In this document: positions 38,400 to 47,058 of the stretch, piece after piece
Layout of the letters: every line of letters begins with the position of its first letter
How positions within the stretch are numbered: the first letter of the stretch is position 1
Origin: Kyrpidia spormannii
Lineage (GTDB): Bacteria; Bacillota; Bacilli; Kyrpidiales; Kyrpidiaceae
DNA length: 64,000 bases
Reading direction: 5' to 3'
NCBI RefSeq assembly: GCF_002804065.1
Contig: NZ_CP024955.1
Location: 868,001 to 932,000, forward strand
Program-made: the position numbers and the translations under genes
The notes under the pieces: model-generated
Told to the model about the DNA's origin: nothing
What the model saw: only the letters and a program-made list of their open reading frames with translations
Database searches by the model: none

Positions 38400-38473
38400 T
38401 GGCTGCGGGACTAGGACTCGAACCTAGACTACCTGATCCAGAGTCAGGCGTGCTACCATTGCACCATCCCGCA
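38400..38473 (-). tRNA. tRNA-Gln (anticodon CTG)
   Basis: Acceptor tgcggga with tcccgca, D-arm ggtgcaatggtagcacg, anticodon loop ctCTGga, T-loop ggttcgagtcc, discriminator G and encoded CCA. It is the first tRNA after the promoter at 38494-38523. Confidence 0.94.
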
Positions 38474-38493
38474 CTGTGCTTGACACGTTCTTC

Positions 38494-38523
38494 ATTATAA
38501 TCTCCGGAGCCCGTTTTCGTCAA
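38494..38523 (-). promoter_or_regulatory. Promoter of tRNA Gln-Glu-Lys cluster
   Basis: Minus strand TTGACG (38518-38523), an 18-base spacer and TATAAT (38494-38499), about 20 bases before tRNA-Gln. Confidence 0.8.
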
Positions 38524-38579
38524 CCCCTGGAGCACAACGAATTTTGTACGTGTATCACTGCTCTCTTCCTATCAGAGAA

Positions 38580-38620
38580 GGGTCGTGCCACAGGGACGGC
38601 GTCCCTCTGCGGCGCGACCC
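38580..38620 (-). terminator. Terminator-like hairpin after gltX
   Basis: Stem gggtcgtgccacagggac with gtccctctgcggcgcgaccc (two small mismatches) and loop ggc, 12 bases after the gltX stop; the minus-strand tail is only partly T-rich. Confidence 0.65.
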
Positions 38621-38632
38621 CGGTCTTCACAA

Positions 38633-40135
38633 TTAAAGCCCAGTTGGGGTGGTGGAATGGGTCGTTTGACTTCGCAGATATTGAATGGCTTGGGCGAGAC
38701 GGTCAAGGGTTGCCTCGCGTCCCAACAGTGCCATCACCTCAAACAGTCCCGGCCCCACGGTTCGTCCGGTCAAAGCGAGGCGGGTCGGGTGGATCAACTC
38801 TCCGCCCTTGATCCCCCGCTTAGCAATGAGGTCGCGGTAAAGGGTCTCCAATGTCGCCGTGTCCCACGATTCAGCCCCTTCTAAGACCTTGCGGGCCTCT
38901 TGCAAGAGGTCGGCCGTCTCCGGCCGCTGCAAATGTTTACGCACTCCTTTTGGATCGTACTCGGTAACCGGCCGATAAAAGTACGAGACCGCATCCACCG
39001 CCTCGACCAACGTGTGCACCCGCTCGCGCACCGCATCCAGGCGGGCTTGAGCGGCCTGGATTTCAGCCTCGGTGGCCGTCGGTGAAACGAAGCCCGCCTC
39101 CTCGAAAAATGGTCGGGCATACTCCCACACTTTATCTAAGGGCATTGTCCGAAGATAGTGGCCGTTGATCCATTCCAGTTTGCGAATGTCATAGACGGCC
39201 GCGTGTTTCACTATCCGATCGATGGAAAAGCGCGCCACCGCCTTGTCCAAACTGATGATCTCTTCCTCGTCCCCGGGGGACCACCCCAGAAGTAGGCAGT
39301 AATTCACCAAAGCCTGAGGGAGAAACCCGAGGCTGCGAAATTCATCCACCGACGTGGCCCCGTGGCGCTTGCTCAGTTTGGTCCGGTCCGGGGCTAGGAT
39401 CATGGGCACGTGGGCAAAGGCCGGCACTCGACCGTCCAAAAGTTGAAATAGCACCACGTGGCGCGGCGTGTTCGACAGGTGCTCTTCTGCCCGGATCACA
39501 TGGGTGATCCCCATCTCCAGATCGTCCACCACTGTGGCAAAATGATACGTAGGCCACCCGTCGCTCTTGAAAATGACAAAATCGTCCAGTTGATCGGGCG
39601 CAAATTCCACTCGCCCCCGGACCAGGTCGTCGACGACCACCGGCTGATCCTGATCGACCCGTAGACGGTATACCGGCCGCTGGCCGGCCGCTTCCCGGGC
39701 AGCTCGCTCCTCGGGCGCTAGGTGGCGGCAGGTCCCCGGGTACCGCGGCGTTCGCCCTTCCTTTAGGGCGGACTCCCGGGCTGCCTTCAGCTCCTCGGCA
39801 GAACAATAACAGGGATACGCGAGCCCCCGCTGGATCAAGTTGTCCAGATGTCGCCGATAGATCTCCAGCCTTTGGGACTGTCGATAAGGACCAAATGCTC
39901 CGCCCTCCTCGATCCCTTCGTCAAAAGAGAGCCCGAGCCACCGAAAACCTTCCAGAATCTGGCGCAAGTGAACTTCGGAGGATCGGGCCAAATCCGTATC
40001 GTCGATGCGCAACACCATCCGCCCCCCGGTGTGTCGGGCGAACAGCCAGTTCAACAACGCCGTGCGAACCCCCCCGAGATGCAAGGCCCCGGTGGGACTC
40101 GGGGCGAATCTCACACGTACACTGCCGTCAGTCAT
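38633..40135 (-). CDS. gltX: Glutamyl-tRNA synthetase
   Basis: A class I aminoacyl-tRNA synthetase of about 500 residues. The HIGH-like box is APSPTGALHLGGVRTALLNW and the KMSKS-like box is RTKLSKRHGATSV. The C-terminal helical anticodon domain is present. The start at 40135 is preceded by ggaggga at about 10 bases; a GTG two codons earlier is an alternative. It sits directly upstream of tRNA-Gln and tRNA-Glu genes; whether it also charges tRNA-Gln (non-discriminating) cannot be told here. Confidence 0.96.
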   Translation of the reverse strand: MTDGSVRVRFAPSPTGALHLGGVRTALLNWLFARHTGGRMVLRIDDTDLARSSEVHLRQILEGFRWLGLSFDEGIEEGGAFGPYRQSQRLEIYRRHLDNLIQRGLAYPCYCSAEELKAARESALKEGRTPRYPGTCRHLAPEERAAREAAGQRPVYRLRVDQDQPVVVDDLVRGRVEFAPDQLDDFVIFKSDGWPTYHFATVVDDLEMGITHVIRAEEHLSNTPRHVVLFQLLDGRVPAFAHVPMILAPDRTKLSKRHGATSVDEFRSLGFLPQALVNYCLLLGWSPGDEEEIISLDKAVARFSIDRIVKHAAVYDIRKLEWINGHYLRTMPLDKVWEYARPFFEEAGFVSPTATEAEIQAAQARLDAVRERVHTLVEAVDAVSYFYRPVTEYDPKGVRKHLQRPETADLLQEARKVLEGAESWDTATLETLYRDLIAKRGIKGGELIHPTRLALTGRTVGPGLFEVMALLGREATLDRLAQAIQYLRSQTTHSTTPTGL

Positions 40136-40252
40136 CGTCACAAACTCCCTCCGCAATGATCACCCGTTGCATCCGATCAAATCCTCTTCCCATGATAGAT
40201 GTTTGGGCCGGGAAAAGGCAAGTCCGGGCGGTCAGAGCCAGGTTGAGAGGTT

Positions 40253-40282
40253 TTGCCGATTCCGGGGGCGATGCGGTATCAT
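40253..40282 (+). promoter_or_regulatory. Probable promoter of glcD-like gene
   Basis: TTGCCG, an 18-base spacer and TATCAT, about 100 bases before the start at 40381. Confidence 0.55.
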
Positions 40283-40380
40283 GATTCTATGAAATACAAG
40301 TCGAGTCCGAATCGCGTGGACTTTAGAAGAAAATGCATCATTGTTCGGATTCTTGCCAACTGAAAGGAGTGAAACGGTGG

Positions 40381-41757
40381 ATGAACGTGTCCGGCGCCAT
40401 CCATGACCTGCGCGCCCTGCTGGCTGACCCGGACCGAGTCACGGTGAACGAAACAATCTTGGAGCACCATAGTCACGATCTGACTTATCACGCCCCCCAT
40501 CTTCCGGAAGCGGTGGTATTTCCCACCGACACCCAGGAGGTGAGCCGCATTGTACGATTTGCCAATGAAAACGGGATTCCTGTGGTACCCTTTGGGGTTG
40601 GCAGCAGCCTGGAAGGGCACGTCATCCCCGTTCGGGGCGGCATCACGTTGGATTTGAGCCGAATGAATCAAATTCTGGAGATCCGGCCCCAGGACTTTCT
40701 CGTCCGCGTCCAGCCCGGAGTCACCCGAAGCCAACTCAACCAAGCCTTGCGGAGGCACGGATTATTTTTCCCCGTTGATCCGGGGGCGGATGCCACCCTC
40801 GGTGGCATGGCCGCCACCAACGCCAGTGGAACCAACGCGGTGCGCTACGGGGCGATGCGGGGGCAGGTGTTGGGCCTGGAGGTGGTGCTTCCGGACGGGC
40901 GGATCATTCACACCGGGGGACTGTCGGTCAAGTCTTCGGCAGGGTATTATTTAACTGGGTTGTTCGTCGGCTCGGAAGGAACCTTGGGCGTGATTACCGA
41001 GGTGATTTTGCGCGTCTACGGCATCCCGGAGCATACGGCGGCGGCCAGGGCCGTGTTTCCGGATGTCGAGTCGGCCGGACGAGCGGCGGTGGCTCTGATT
41101 GGATCGGGGATGACGGTGGGGCGGGTGGAGCTGGTGGATGCCAAAACCATCGTGGCGGTGAATCGCTTCAAAGGCACCGATTACCTGGAAAGTCCGACCC
41201 TGTTTCTCGAATTTGGCGGCGGACGAAAGGCGGTAGAAGAAGATATCCGCCTGGCTGAAGAGTTGGTGAATAGTGAGGGTTGCCAGACCTTTGTCTATGA
41301 ACACGACCCCGAGGCGGTGGCTAAGCTTTGGGAGGCCCGCCATCACGCGGCGTTGGCGCTGATGGCAATGGCGCCGGGGAAAAAGATGATGACCACCGAT
41401 GTCTGTGTCCCCATTTCCCATCTGCCGGGTGCTTTGCATGCGGCTCGCGAGTTGATGGAGACGCGGGGGATGGATGGATTTATTCTCGGGCACGTGGGGG
41501 ATGGCAATTATCACGCCGGGTTCGCTGTAGATGCTGACAACCCCGAAGACATCGCCCGGGCGGAAGAGGTGAATGCCGCGATTGTGCGCTATGCCTTGGA
41601 GCGGGGTGGAACCTGCACTGGAGAACACGGGGTCGGTATGGGGAAACGCAAGTATTTGCCGGAAGAGCATGGAGAGGCGGTTGAACTGATGCGGGGAATC
41701 AAGGCGTTGATCGATCCCAAAGGGATTATGAATCCCGGCAAGGTGATTCCAGACTGA
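40381..41757 (+). CDS. FAD-linked oxidase, GlcD/D-lactate dehydrogenase type
   Basis: A flavoprotein of about 458 residues that oxidises D-lactate or glycolate (2-hydroxyacids). The FAD domain shows PFGVGSSLEGHVIPVRGG, DPGADATLGGMAATNASGTN and KSSAGYYLTGLFVGSEGTLG. The C-terminal cap has GHVGDGNYHAGF and CTGEHGVGMGKRKYL. An aaaggag site lies upstream of ATG 40381. No GlcE/GlcF subunits follow, which favours a D-lactate dehydrogenase. It lies 69 bases before the E1alpha gene, so lactate oxidation to pyruvate and on to acetyl-CoA is a plausible unit. Confidence 0.88.
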   Translation: MNVSGAIHDLRALLADPDRVTVNETILEHHSHDLTYHAPHLPEAVVFPTDTQEVSRIVRFANENGIPVVPFGVGSSLEGHVIPVRGGITLDLSRMNQILEIRPQDFLVRVQPGVTRSQLNQALRRHGLFFPVDPGADATLGGMAATNASGTNAVRYGAMRGQVLGLEVVLPDGRIIHTGGLSVKSSAGYYLTGLFVGSEGTLGVITEVILRVYGIPEHTAAARAVFPDVESAGRAAVALIGSGMTVGRVELVDAKTIVAVNRFKGTDYLESPTLFLEFGGGRKAVEEDIRLAEELVNSEGCQTFVYEHDPEAVAKLWEARHHAALALMAMAPGKKMMTTDVCVPISHLPGALHAARELMETRGMDGFILGHVGDGNYHAGFAVDADNPEDIARAEEVNAAIVRYALERGGTCTGEHGVGMGKRKYLPEEHGEAVELMRGIKALIDPKGIMNPGKVIPD

Positions 41758-41826
41758 TGAGCGGTGCGCCGACCGGGATGTGCCGACGGACCCGCTCGGC
41801 CGGGGTCCACGAAAGGGGAGAAGAGG

Positions 41827-42912
41827 ATGGAAGTGTATCGGGCGGACGAGCCCAAACCGCTGTATCGGGTGCTCGATGAAGAAGGTTCACCCGTGGGACC
41901 TGTACCGGATCTCGCGGAAGACCGGCTTGTCGGGATGTATCGGGGGATGGTCCTTGCTCGCACCTTTGACGAACGCGCTTTGAATCTGCAGCGGCAGGGA
42001 CGGATCGGGACGTATGCGCCCTTTAGCGGTCAGGAGGCGGCCCAGATCGGCAGTTTCGCGGTCCTAGAAAAGGACGACTGGGTGTTTCCGAGCTATCGCG
42101 AACTGGCCGGGCTGATTTATCACGGATTGCCCATGGAGCGGGCGTTGCTTTACAGCATGGGTCATCCGGACGGGGCCAAGGTGCCGGAGGATTCTCGCAT
42201 GTTTCCCGTGCAGATCGTCATTGCCTCGCAACTCCTCCACGCCGTGGGGGCGGGATGGGCCTGCCGCCTGAAGGGCGAGCGGAGCGTTGCCGTTTCGTAT
42301 TTTGGCGATGGCGCGACCTCCGAAGGGGATTTTCATGAAGCGCTGAACCTCGCCTCGGTGTTCAGTGTGCCGGTGGTTTTCTTTTGTCAGAACAATGGGT
42401 GGGCGATCAGTGTCCCCGTGTCTCATCAAATGAGGTCGGCGACTGTGGCGCAACGGGCGGTGGCGTACGGGATCGAAGGGATTCGCGTGGACGGAAACGA
42501 TGTTCTGGCCGTCTATGAAGGGATGCTCCGGGCTGTAGATCGGGCCCGGGCCGGGGAGGGGCCGACCTTGGTTGAGGCGGTGACCTACCGGTTGGGACCA
42601 CACACCACAGCGGACGACCCCACCCGATACCGGGATGAAGAGGAGCTGAAAAGGTGGCGGGAACAGCGGGATCCCATCGTGCGATTCCGGAAGTTTCTTG
42701 AAAAACGGGGGATCTGGTCCGAAGAGCAGGAGCGCACTGAGTGGGAGCGAGCAAGGCGCATGGTGGACGAGGCGGTGGTTCGGGCGGAGTCTTATCCTAA
42801 AGCGGATCCATCTTTCGCTTTTGAGCACGTATACGCCTTGATGACCCCCGACCTGTCCAACCAGAGGGACGAGTGGAGGGCCCGCGCCTCCCGGAGGGAG
42901 GGAATGCAATGA
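41827..42912 (+). CDS. 2-oxoacid (pyruvate) dehydrogenase E1 alpha subunit
   Basis: A thiamine-diphosphate subunit of about 361 residues. The ThDP motif is YFGDGATSEGDFHEALNLAS then VFFCQNNGWAISVP, with the phosphorylation-loop-like RLGPHTTADDPTRYR. It decarboxylates pyruvate or branched-chain oxoacids and passes the acyl group to E2. The start at 41827 has gggagaagagg. Its stop overlaps the E1 beta start (ATGA). The pyruvate role is favoured by the neighbouring lactate dehydrogenase but branched-chain substrate is possible. Confidence 0.92.
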   Translation: MEVYRADEPKPLYRVLDEEGSPVGPVPDLAEDRLVGMYRGMVLARTFDERALNLQRQGRIGTYAPFSGQEAAQIGSFAVLEKDDWVFPSYRELAGLIYHGLPMERALLYSMGHPDGAKVPEDSRMFPVQIVIASQLLHAVGAGWACRLKGERSVAVSYFGDGATSEGDFHEALNLASVFSVPVVFFCQNNGWAISVPVSHQMRSATVAQRAVAYGIEGIRVDGNDVLAVYEGMLRAVDRARAGEGPTLVEAVTYRLGPHTTADDPTRYRDEEELKRWREQRDPIVRFRKFLEKRGIWSEEQERTEWERARRMVDEAVVRAESYPKADPSFAFEHVYALMTPDLSNQRDEWRARASRREGMQ

Positions 42913-43889
42913 GAGAGATGACGATGATCCAGGCCATTCACGAGGCGATGAAGATGGCCTTGGAGAGCGACGATCGGGTGATGGTGCTCGGGGAAGACGT
43001 CGGGAAGAATGGCGGAGTGTTTCGGGCCACCGAGGGGCTTCAGGCCCACTTCGGGCCGGATCGGGTGGTGGACACCCCCTTGGCGGAGTCGGCGATTGTG
43101 GGGGCGGCCGTCGGGCTGGCCGTGGCGGGGATGCGGCCGATCGCGGAGATTCAATTTCTGGGATTCATCTATGAGGCGATGGACCAAATCGCCGGTCAGG
43201 CGGCGCGAATCCGTTTTCGCTCCGGGGGGCAGTATTCGGCGCCGATAGTGATTCGAGCGCCTTTTGGCGGGGGCGTGCGAACCCCAGAGTTGCATTCGGA
43301 CAGTTTGGAGGCTTTGTTTTTGCACACGCCGGGCCTCAAAGTGGTCATGCCCAGCAATCCCCGGGATGCGAAGGGGCTGCTTCTGGCGGCGGTTCGCGAT
43401 CCGGATCCCGTCTTGTACCTGGAGCCGCTAAAACTGTACCGGGCCTTTCGCGGAGAAGTTCCTGAACAGTGGTACGAGGTGCCTATCGGCCGGGCCCAGG
43501 TGGTGATCCCGGGGCAGGACGTGACCGTTATTGCTTGGGGCCCCACGGTCCCCGTGGCGGTGCGGGCGGCCCGGTCGGCCCAGGAGGCTTGGGGCCATTC
43601 CTGTGAGGTGATCGATCTGCGCACGATAGCGCCCATGGACACGGAAACCCTGGTGGCTTCGGTGGAGAAAACGGGGCGGGTGGTCGTGGTTCACGAAGCT
43701 GTGCGCAGCGGCGGGGTGGGGGCAGAAGTGGCGGCGCGGCTGGCGGAGAGCGCGTTTCTTTCCTTGGCGGCGCCGATGGTTCGAGTGACGGGTTATGACA
43801 CTCCATATCCGCCCCCGGCCATTGAGGACGCCTGGTTGCCGAGCGTTGATCGGGTCGTGGAAGCGATTCACCGCGTTGCAGCATTTTAA
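42909..43889 (+). CDS. 2-oxoacid (pyruvate) dehydrogenase E1 beta subunit
   Basis: A 326-residue transketolase-like subunit pairing with E1 alpha. It shows MVLGEDVGKNGGVFRATEGL, FGPDRVVDTPLAESAIVG and the C-terminal GYDTPYPPPAIEDAWLP. It forms the ThDP site at the alpha-beta interface. It overlaps E1 alpha by 4 bases and is followed by E2 after 42 bases. Confidence 0.95.
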   Translation: MREMTMIQAIHEAMKMALESDDRVMVLGEDVGKNGGVFRATEGLQAHFGPDRVVDTPLAESAIVGAAVGLAVAGMRPIAEIQFLGFIYEAMDQIAGQAARIRFRSGGQYSAPIVIRAPFGGGVRTPELHSDSLEALFLHTPGLKVVMPSNPRDAKGLLLAAVRDPDPVLYLEPLKLYRAFRGEVPEQWYEVPIGRAQVVIPGQDVTVIAWGPTVPVAVRAARSAQEAWGHSCEVIDLRTIAPMDTETLVASVEKTGRVVVVHEAVRSGGVGAEVAARLAESAFLSLAAPMVRVTGYDTPYPPPAIEDAWLPSVDRVVEAIHRVAAF

Positions 43890-43931
43890 GACCGTCCAAA
43901 GGTTTCTTCGGCTTTGGGAATGGAGGTTGCC

Positions 43932-45308
43932 ATGCTTTACCAGTGGAGATTGCCCGATGTGGGGGAAGGGATTCACGAGGCGGAAATCGTTCGTTGGCGA
44001 GTGCAGCCCGGTGAGGTGGTCACCGAGGATCAGGTGCTGCTCGAGGTCCAGACTGACAAGGCGACGGTGGAGATCCCAAGCCCAGTTGCGGGAAAGGTCG
44101 TGGAGGTACATGGGGACGAAGGACAGGTGGTGCCTGTCGGAACGGTGTTGGTGGAGATCGAGACCGAGGAGGGACAAGTGCCGGGACTGAGAGGGGTTGC
44201 GGCGGCCAACGGCATGGCGGCGGGATCTGCTACCAGTGGCGTTGTGGGCCGGGAATCGGAGCGGCAGGTGCCGCCGGGCAGTCCGGGTACTGGCAATGGA
44301 TTTCAGCGAGCCAAGGCGGCCCCGGTGGTGAGGCGGCTCGCCCGGGAACTCGGGATCGATATCAATCAGGTACCCGGGACGGGCCCGGGGGGCCGAGTTC
44401 TGGAGGAGGACGTGCGGGCCTTTGCCGCCCGGGGAGGTGACCGGGATCTGGGGGTCGGCACTCCCGGCCCGGAGGTTCAGGTTGGGGAAGGTAGTCCGGA
44501 GACGGGCGCTCAAACGTTGTCCACTGCGGAACCGAAGGGACAAGAGGCCGTCTCCCCAGTTGGCGCCCGGGAAGCAGAGGGTTCCTTCGCTCCAGGGCAA
44601 GACGCGGACGAGCAGAGGATCCCTCTTCGGGGGGTTCGCCGGGTCATCGCGGAACATATGGTGCGGTCAAAATTTACGATCCCCCATGTGACGGGGATGG
44701 ACGAAGCAGACGTGACCGAGTTGGTGGCTTTCCGGCGGCAAGTGGAGGAAAGTGCCGCCGAGGGGCAGGTCAAGATCACGTATCTGCCTTTTATCGTGAA
44801 GGCTGTGGTGGCCGGGTTAAAAGCGTATCCGTATTTCAACGCGGTTCTCGATGACGAACGCCGGGAGATTGTCGTCAAGCGCCGCTACCACATCGGTATT
44901 GCGGTGGATGCGCCGGATGGTCTGTTGGTTCCGGTCGTTCACGATGCCGATCGCAAAAGTGTGCTGGAGATCGCGGAAGAGATCGAAGAGCTGAAGGAGA
45001 AGGCCCGGTCGGGGTCCTTGTCTCCGGACGAGATGCGGGGCGGGACGTTTACAATCAGCAATATCGGTTCGTTCGGCGGCCTGTTTGCCACTCCGATTAT
45101 TCACTATCCCCAGGCGGCGATCCTAGCCACGGGGAAGATCGTCCGGCGGCCTGTGATGTTGGAGGATGACCGGGTGGTGGGGCGATGGATGATGCCGATT
45201 TCCCTGACCTTTGACCATCGAATCATCGATGGGGCCGCGGCCACTCGGTTTATGGGATACATCATGCAGCTTCTCGGCAACCCAACGCAATTGATGGTTC
45301 GGATCTAA
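43932..45308 (+). CDS. Dihydrolipoamide acyltransferase E2 of 2-oxoacid dehydrogenase
   Basis: An acyltransferase of about 458 residues with one lipoyl domain (lipoyl lysine in EVQTDKATVEIPSPVAG), a peripheral subunit-binding domain (VRRLARELGIDINQVPGTG), a Gly/Glu-rich linker, and the catalytic core ending in LTFDHRIIDGAAATRF with the active His. The start at 43932 has ggagg 6 bases before it. No E3 lipoamide dehydrogenase is in the window. Specificity (pyruvate or branched-chain) is not decided by sequence. Confidence 0.95.
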   Translation: MLYQWRLPDVGEGIHEAEIVRWRVQPGEVVTEDQVLLEVQTDKATVEIPSPVAGKVVEVHGDEGQVVPVGTVLVEIETEEGQVPGLRGVAAANGMAAGSATSGVVGRESERQVPPGSPGTGNGFQRAKAAPVVRRLARELGIDINQVPGTGPGGRVLEEDVRAFAARGGDRDLGVGTPGPEVQVGEGSPETGAQTLSTAEPKGQEAVSPVGAREAEGSFAPGQDADEQRIPLRGVRRVIAEHMVRSKFTIPHVTGMDEADVTELVAFRRQVEESAAEGQVKITYLPFIVKAVVAGLKAYPYFNAVLDDERREIVVKRRYHIGIAVDAPDGLLVPVVHDADRKSVLEIAEEIEELKEKARSGSLSPDEMRGGTFTISNIGSFGGLFATPIIHYPQAAILATGKIVRRPVMLEDDRVVGRWMMPISLTFDHRIIDGAAATRFMGYIMQLLGNPTQLMVRI

Positions 45309-45429
45309 GAGGGGCTGAGCCATTTCCGAGGGTTGGAGACCGACGACGCAGAATCGGATAGGTGCCAGATGCACAATTGATCGGTCTGCGGTATACTACC
45401 TCTGTGGGTATTCGGAAGGAGGATTAGGC

Positions 45430-45750
45430 ATGTCGAAAGAAGTGACGGATGCCACGTTCGCCAGTCGAGTCGAGCAGGTGGCCGGGCCGGTATTGGTGGA
45501 CTTTTGGGCGCCTTGGTGCGGGCCTTGCCGGATGTTGGCTCCAGTTCTTGATGAACTTGAAAAAGAATGGGCTGGAAAACTGGAGATTTATCGGTTGAAT
45601 GTCGACGATAATCCGAGCACGGCGGGCCGTTTCGGAATCATGAGCATCCCCACCCTGCTCTTGTTCAAAAATGGGCAGGTGGTCCAGCAGGTGATCGGTT
45701 ATCAGAACAAAGCCCGCTTGTCGGCGACCCTTCGGCCCCATTTGAGCTAA
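45430..45750 (+). CDS. trxA: Thioredoxin
   Basis: A 106-residue thioredoxin with the WAPWCGPCRMLAPVLDELE active site and the cis-proline in MSIPTLLLFKNG. It is a general disulfide reductant. An aggagg site is upstream. It stands between E2 and the proline T-box. A promoter at 45757 for proC follows directly, so trxA probably ends its own transcript without a clear terminator. Confidence 0.96.
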   Translation: MSKEVTDATFASRVEQVAGPVLVDFWAPWCGPCRMLAPVLDELEKEWAGKLEIYRLNVDDNPSTAGRFGIMSIPTLLLFKNGQVVQQVIGYQNKARLSATLRPHLS

Positions 45751-45756
45751 AGGGCC

Positions 45757-45785
45757 TTGATCGCCGGAGTCGAGTATTCTATAGT
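45757..45785 (+). promoter_or_regulatory. Promoter of T-box-proC
   Basis: TTGATC, a 17-base spacer and TATAGT at 45780, starting only a few bases after the trxA stop. Confidence 0.7.
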
Positions 45786-45799
45786 GTGAGGTAATAGAA

Positions 45800-46059
45800 G
45801 GGGCAAGGCGAAGACGAGGACCAGTACAGAGGTGTAAGACGGCCCCAGAGAACGGGCTCGTGGCTGGGAGGCCCGCGCCGTCCCCTTTGGACCCCCCCTC
45901 GGAGCTGCTGCCGGAGCGGACCGCCGTGGATCCGCGAAGGTGAGCCGTGGCCGGGCGTTAACCGGATCCGGGTTGTCCGGGATGAGGGGGCCGATGAGGC
46001 CAACGAAGGTGGTACCGCGGAAGGGGCTCTTCCGTCCTTTAAGACGGGAGAGCTTTCTT
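45800..46059 (+). promoter_or_regulatory. T-box leader, probable proline specifier
   Basis: The T-box core aaggtggtaccgcgg is at 46006-46020, followed by terminator stem gctcttccgtc/gacgggagagc (46026-46053) and tttctt. The 5' side has ccAGTAcagagg near 45821-45832. A C-run at 45892-45898, just 5' of cctcg that can pair with cgagg upstream, offers a CCC (Pro) specifier. TGGT fits an ACCA tRNA end. The specifier register is not exact by eye, but the proC target agrees. Confidence 0.85.
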
Positions 46060-46101
46060 ATTGCCGCGAGGTTCGGATCGCGTGGAGAGGAGAGCCGGGT
46101 A

Positions 46102-46947
46102 ATGATCGAGAAGAATCTATCTTTTCTCGGCGCTGGGGCGATTGCCGAGGCATTGATTCGGGGATTGTTGGATGCCGGGGCGGCCCGGGCGGACCGGATT
46201 CGGGTCGCCAATCGCTGGAACGGGCAAAAAAAGGACAGCCTGGCTCGGCGGTACGGCGTGGTGGCGGTGGAGCGCCCTGAAGCGATTCGCCGGGGCGAGG
46301 TGCTGATTCTGGCCATGAAACCGAAAGACGCCGGAGACGCGTTGGTCGAGGTGAGGGATCACCTGCAGGGCCAGCCCCTGATCCTTTCGGTTTTGGCTGG
46401 CATTCCGACGGAATGGATCGAGCGGCAGCTCGGGGGACAGATTCCAGTCATCCGGGCCATGCCAAACACCTCTTGTCGGGTGAGGGAATCGGCCACGGCC
46501 CTGGCCCCGGGCCGTTACGCAACGGCGGAACAGATGAATCTGGCGGAACAGATCTTTGCTGCTGTCGGCCGAGTGGTGGTGGTGCCAGAAAGCCAGATGG
46601 ATGCGGTCACGGGGTTGTCGGGAAGCGGTCCCGCTTACGTATATTACCTGGCTGAAGCACTGATGGCATCGGGCAGGGAGATGGGTTTGGACGAGAAGGT
46701 ATGCCGGGGGTTGGTGGAACAGACGCTTTACGGAGCGGCGCTCATGCTCCGCAATACCGAGGAGTCGCCGGAGACCCTGCGGCGGCAAGTCACCTCCCCG
46801 GGAGGGACCACGGAAGCGGGAATCCAGGTGTTGGAGCTGCGCCACGTGGCGGAGGCCCTCCGGGAGGCGGTGCGAAGGGCGGCGGAGAGGAGCCGGGAGT
46901 TGCAAGAGGCTTTTGCTGAGTCTGCGGCCTCGGAGGCCGATGGGTAA
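46102..46947 (+). CDS. proC: Pyrroline-5-carboxylate reductase
   Basis: The last enzyme of proline synthesis, about 281 residues. The N-terminal cofactor motif is LSFLGAGAIAEALIRGL; VIRAMPNTSCRV and the C-terminal TGLSGSGPAYVYYLAEAL and VTSPGGTTEAGIQVLE are diagnostic. The start at 46102 follows gagaggag; in-frame codons upstream run through the T-box and are not real. Expression would rise when tRNA-Pro is uncharged. Confidence 0.96.
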   Translation: MIEKNLSFLGAGAIAEALIRGLLDAGAARADRIRVANRWNGQKKDSLARRYGVVAVERPEAIRRGEVLILAMKPKDAGDALVEVRDHLQGQPLILSVLAGIPTEWIERQLGGQIPVIRAMPNTSCRVRESATALAPGRYATAEQMNLAEQIFAAVGRVVVVPESQMDAVTGLSGSGPAYVYYLAEALMASGREMGLDEKVCRGLVEQTLYGAALMLRNTEESPETLRRQVTSPGGTTEAGIQVLELRHVAEALREAVRRAAERSRELQEAFAESAASEADG

Positions 46948-46994
46948 GCGGCCGCTCTTGACAGTGGCGACCCTCTGAGCGGTCAAAGCCGGAA

Positions 46995-47023
46995 AGCCGC
47001 CCGCATTGGATCGTAGGGCGGCT
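46995..47023. terminator. Hairpin between convergent proC and pncB
   Basis: Stem agccgccc/gggcggct with a 13-base loop; T-runs are weak on both sides. Confidence 0.55.
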
Positions 47024-47058
47024 CGGCCAGTGAGGTGGGCCTGCCCGGTTTGACGCGG

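Noticed and set aside
45940-46101. Longer proC reading frame from 45940
   Set aside because: It would translate the T-box and its terminator; the conserved protein starts at 46102.
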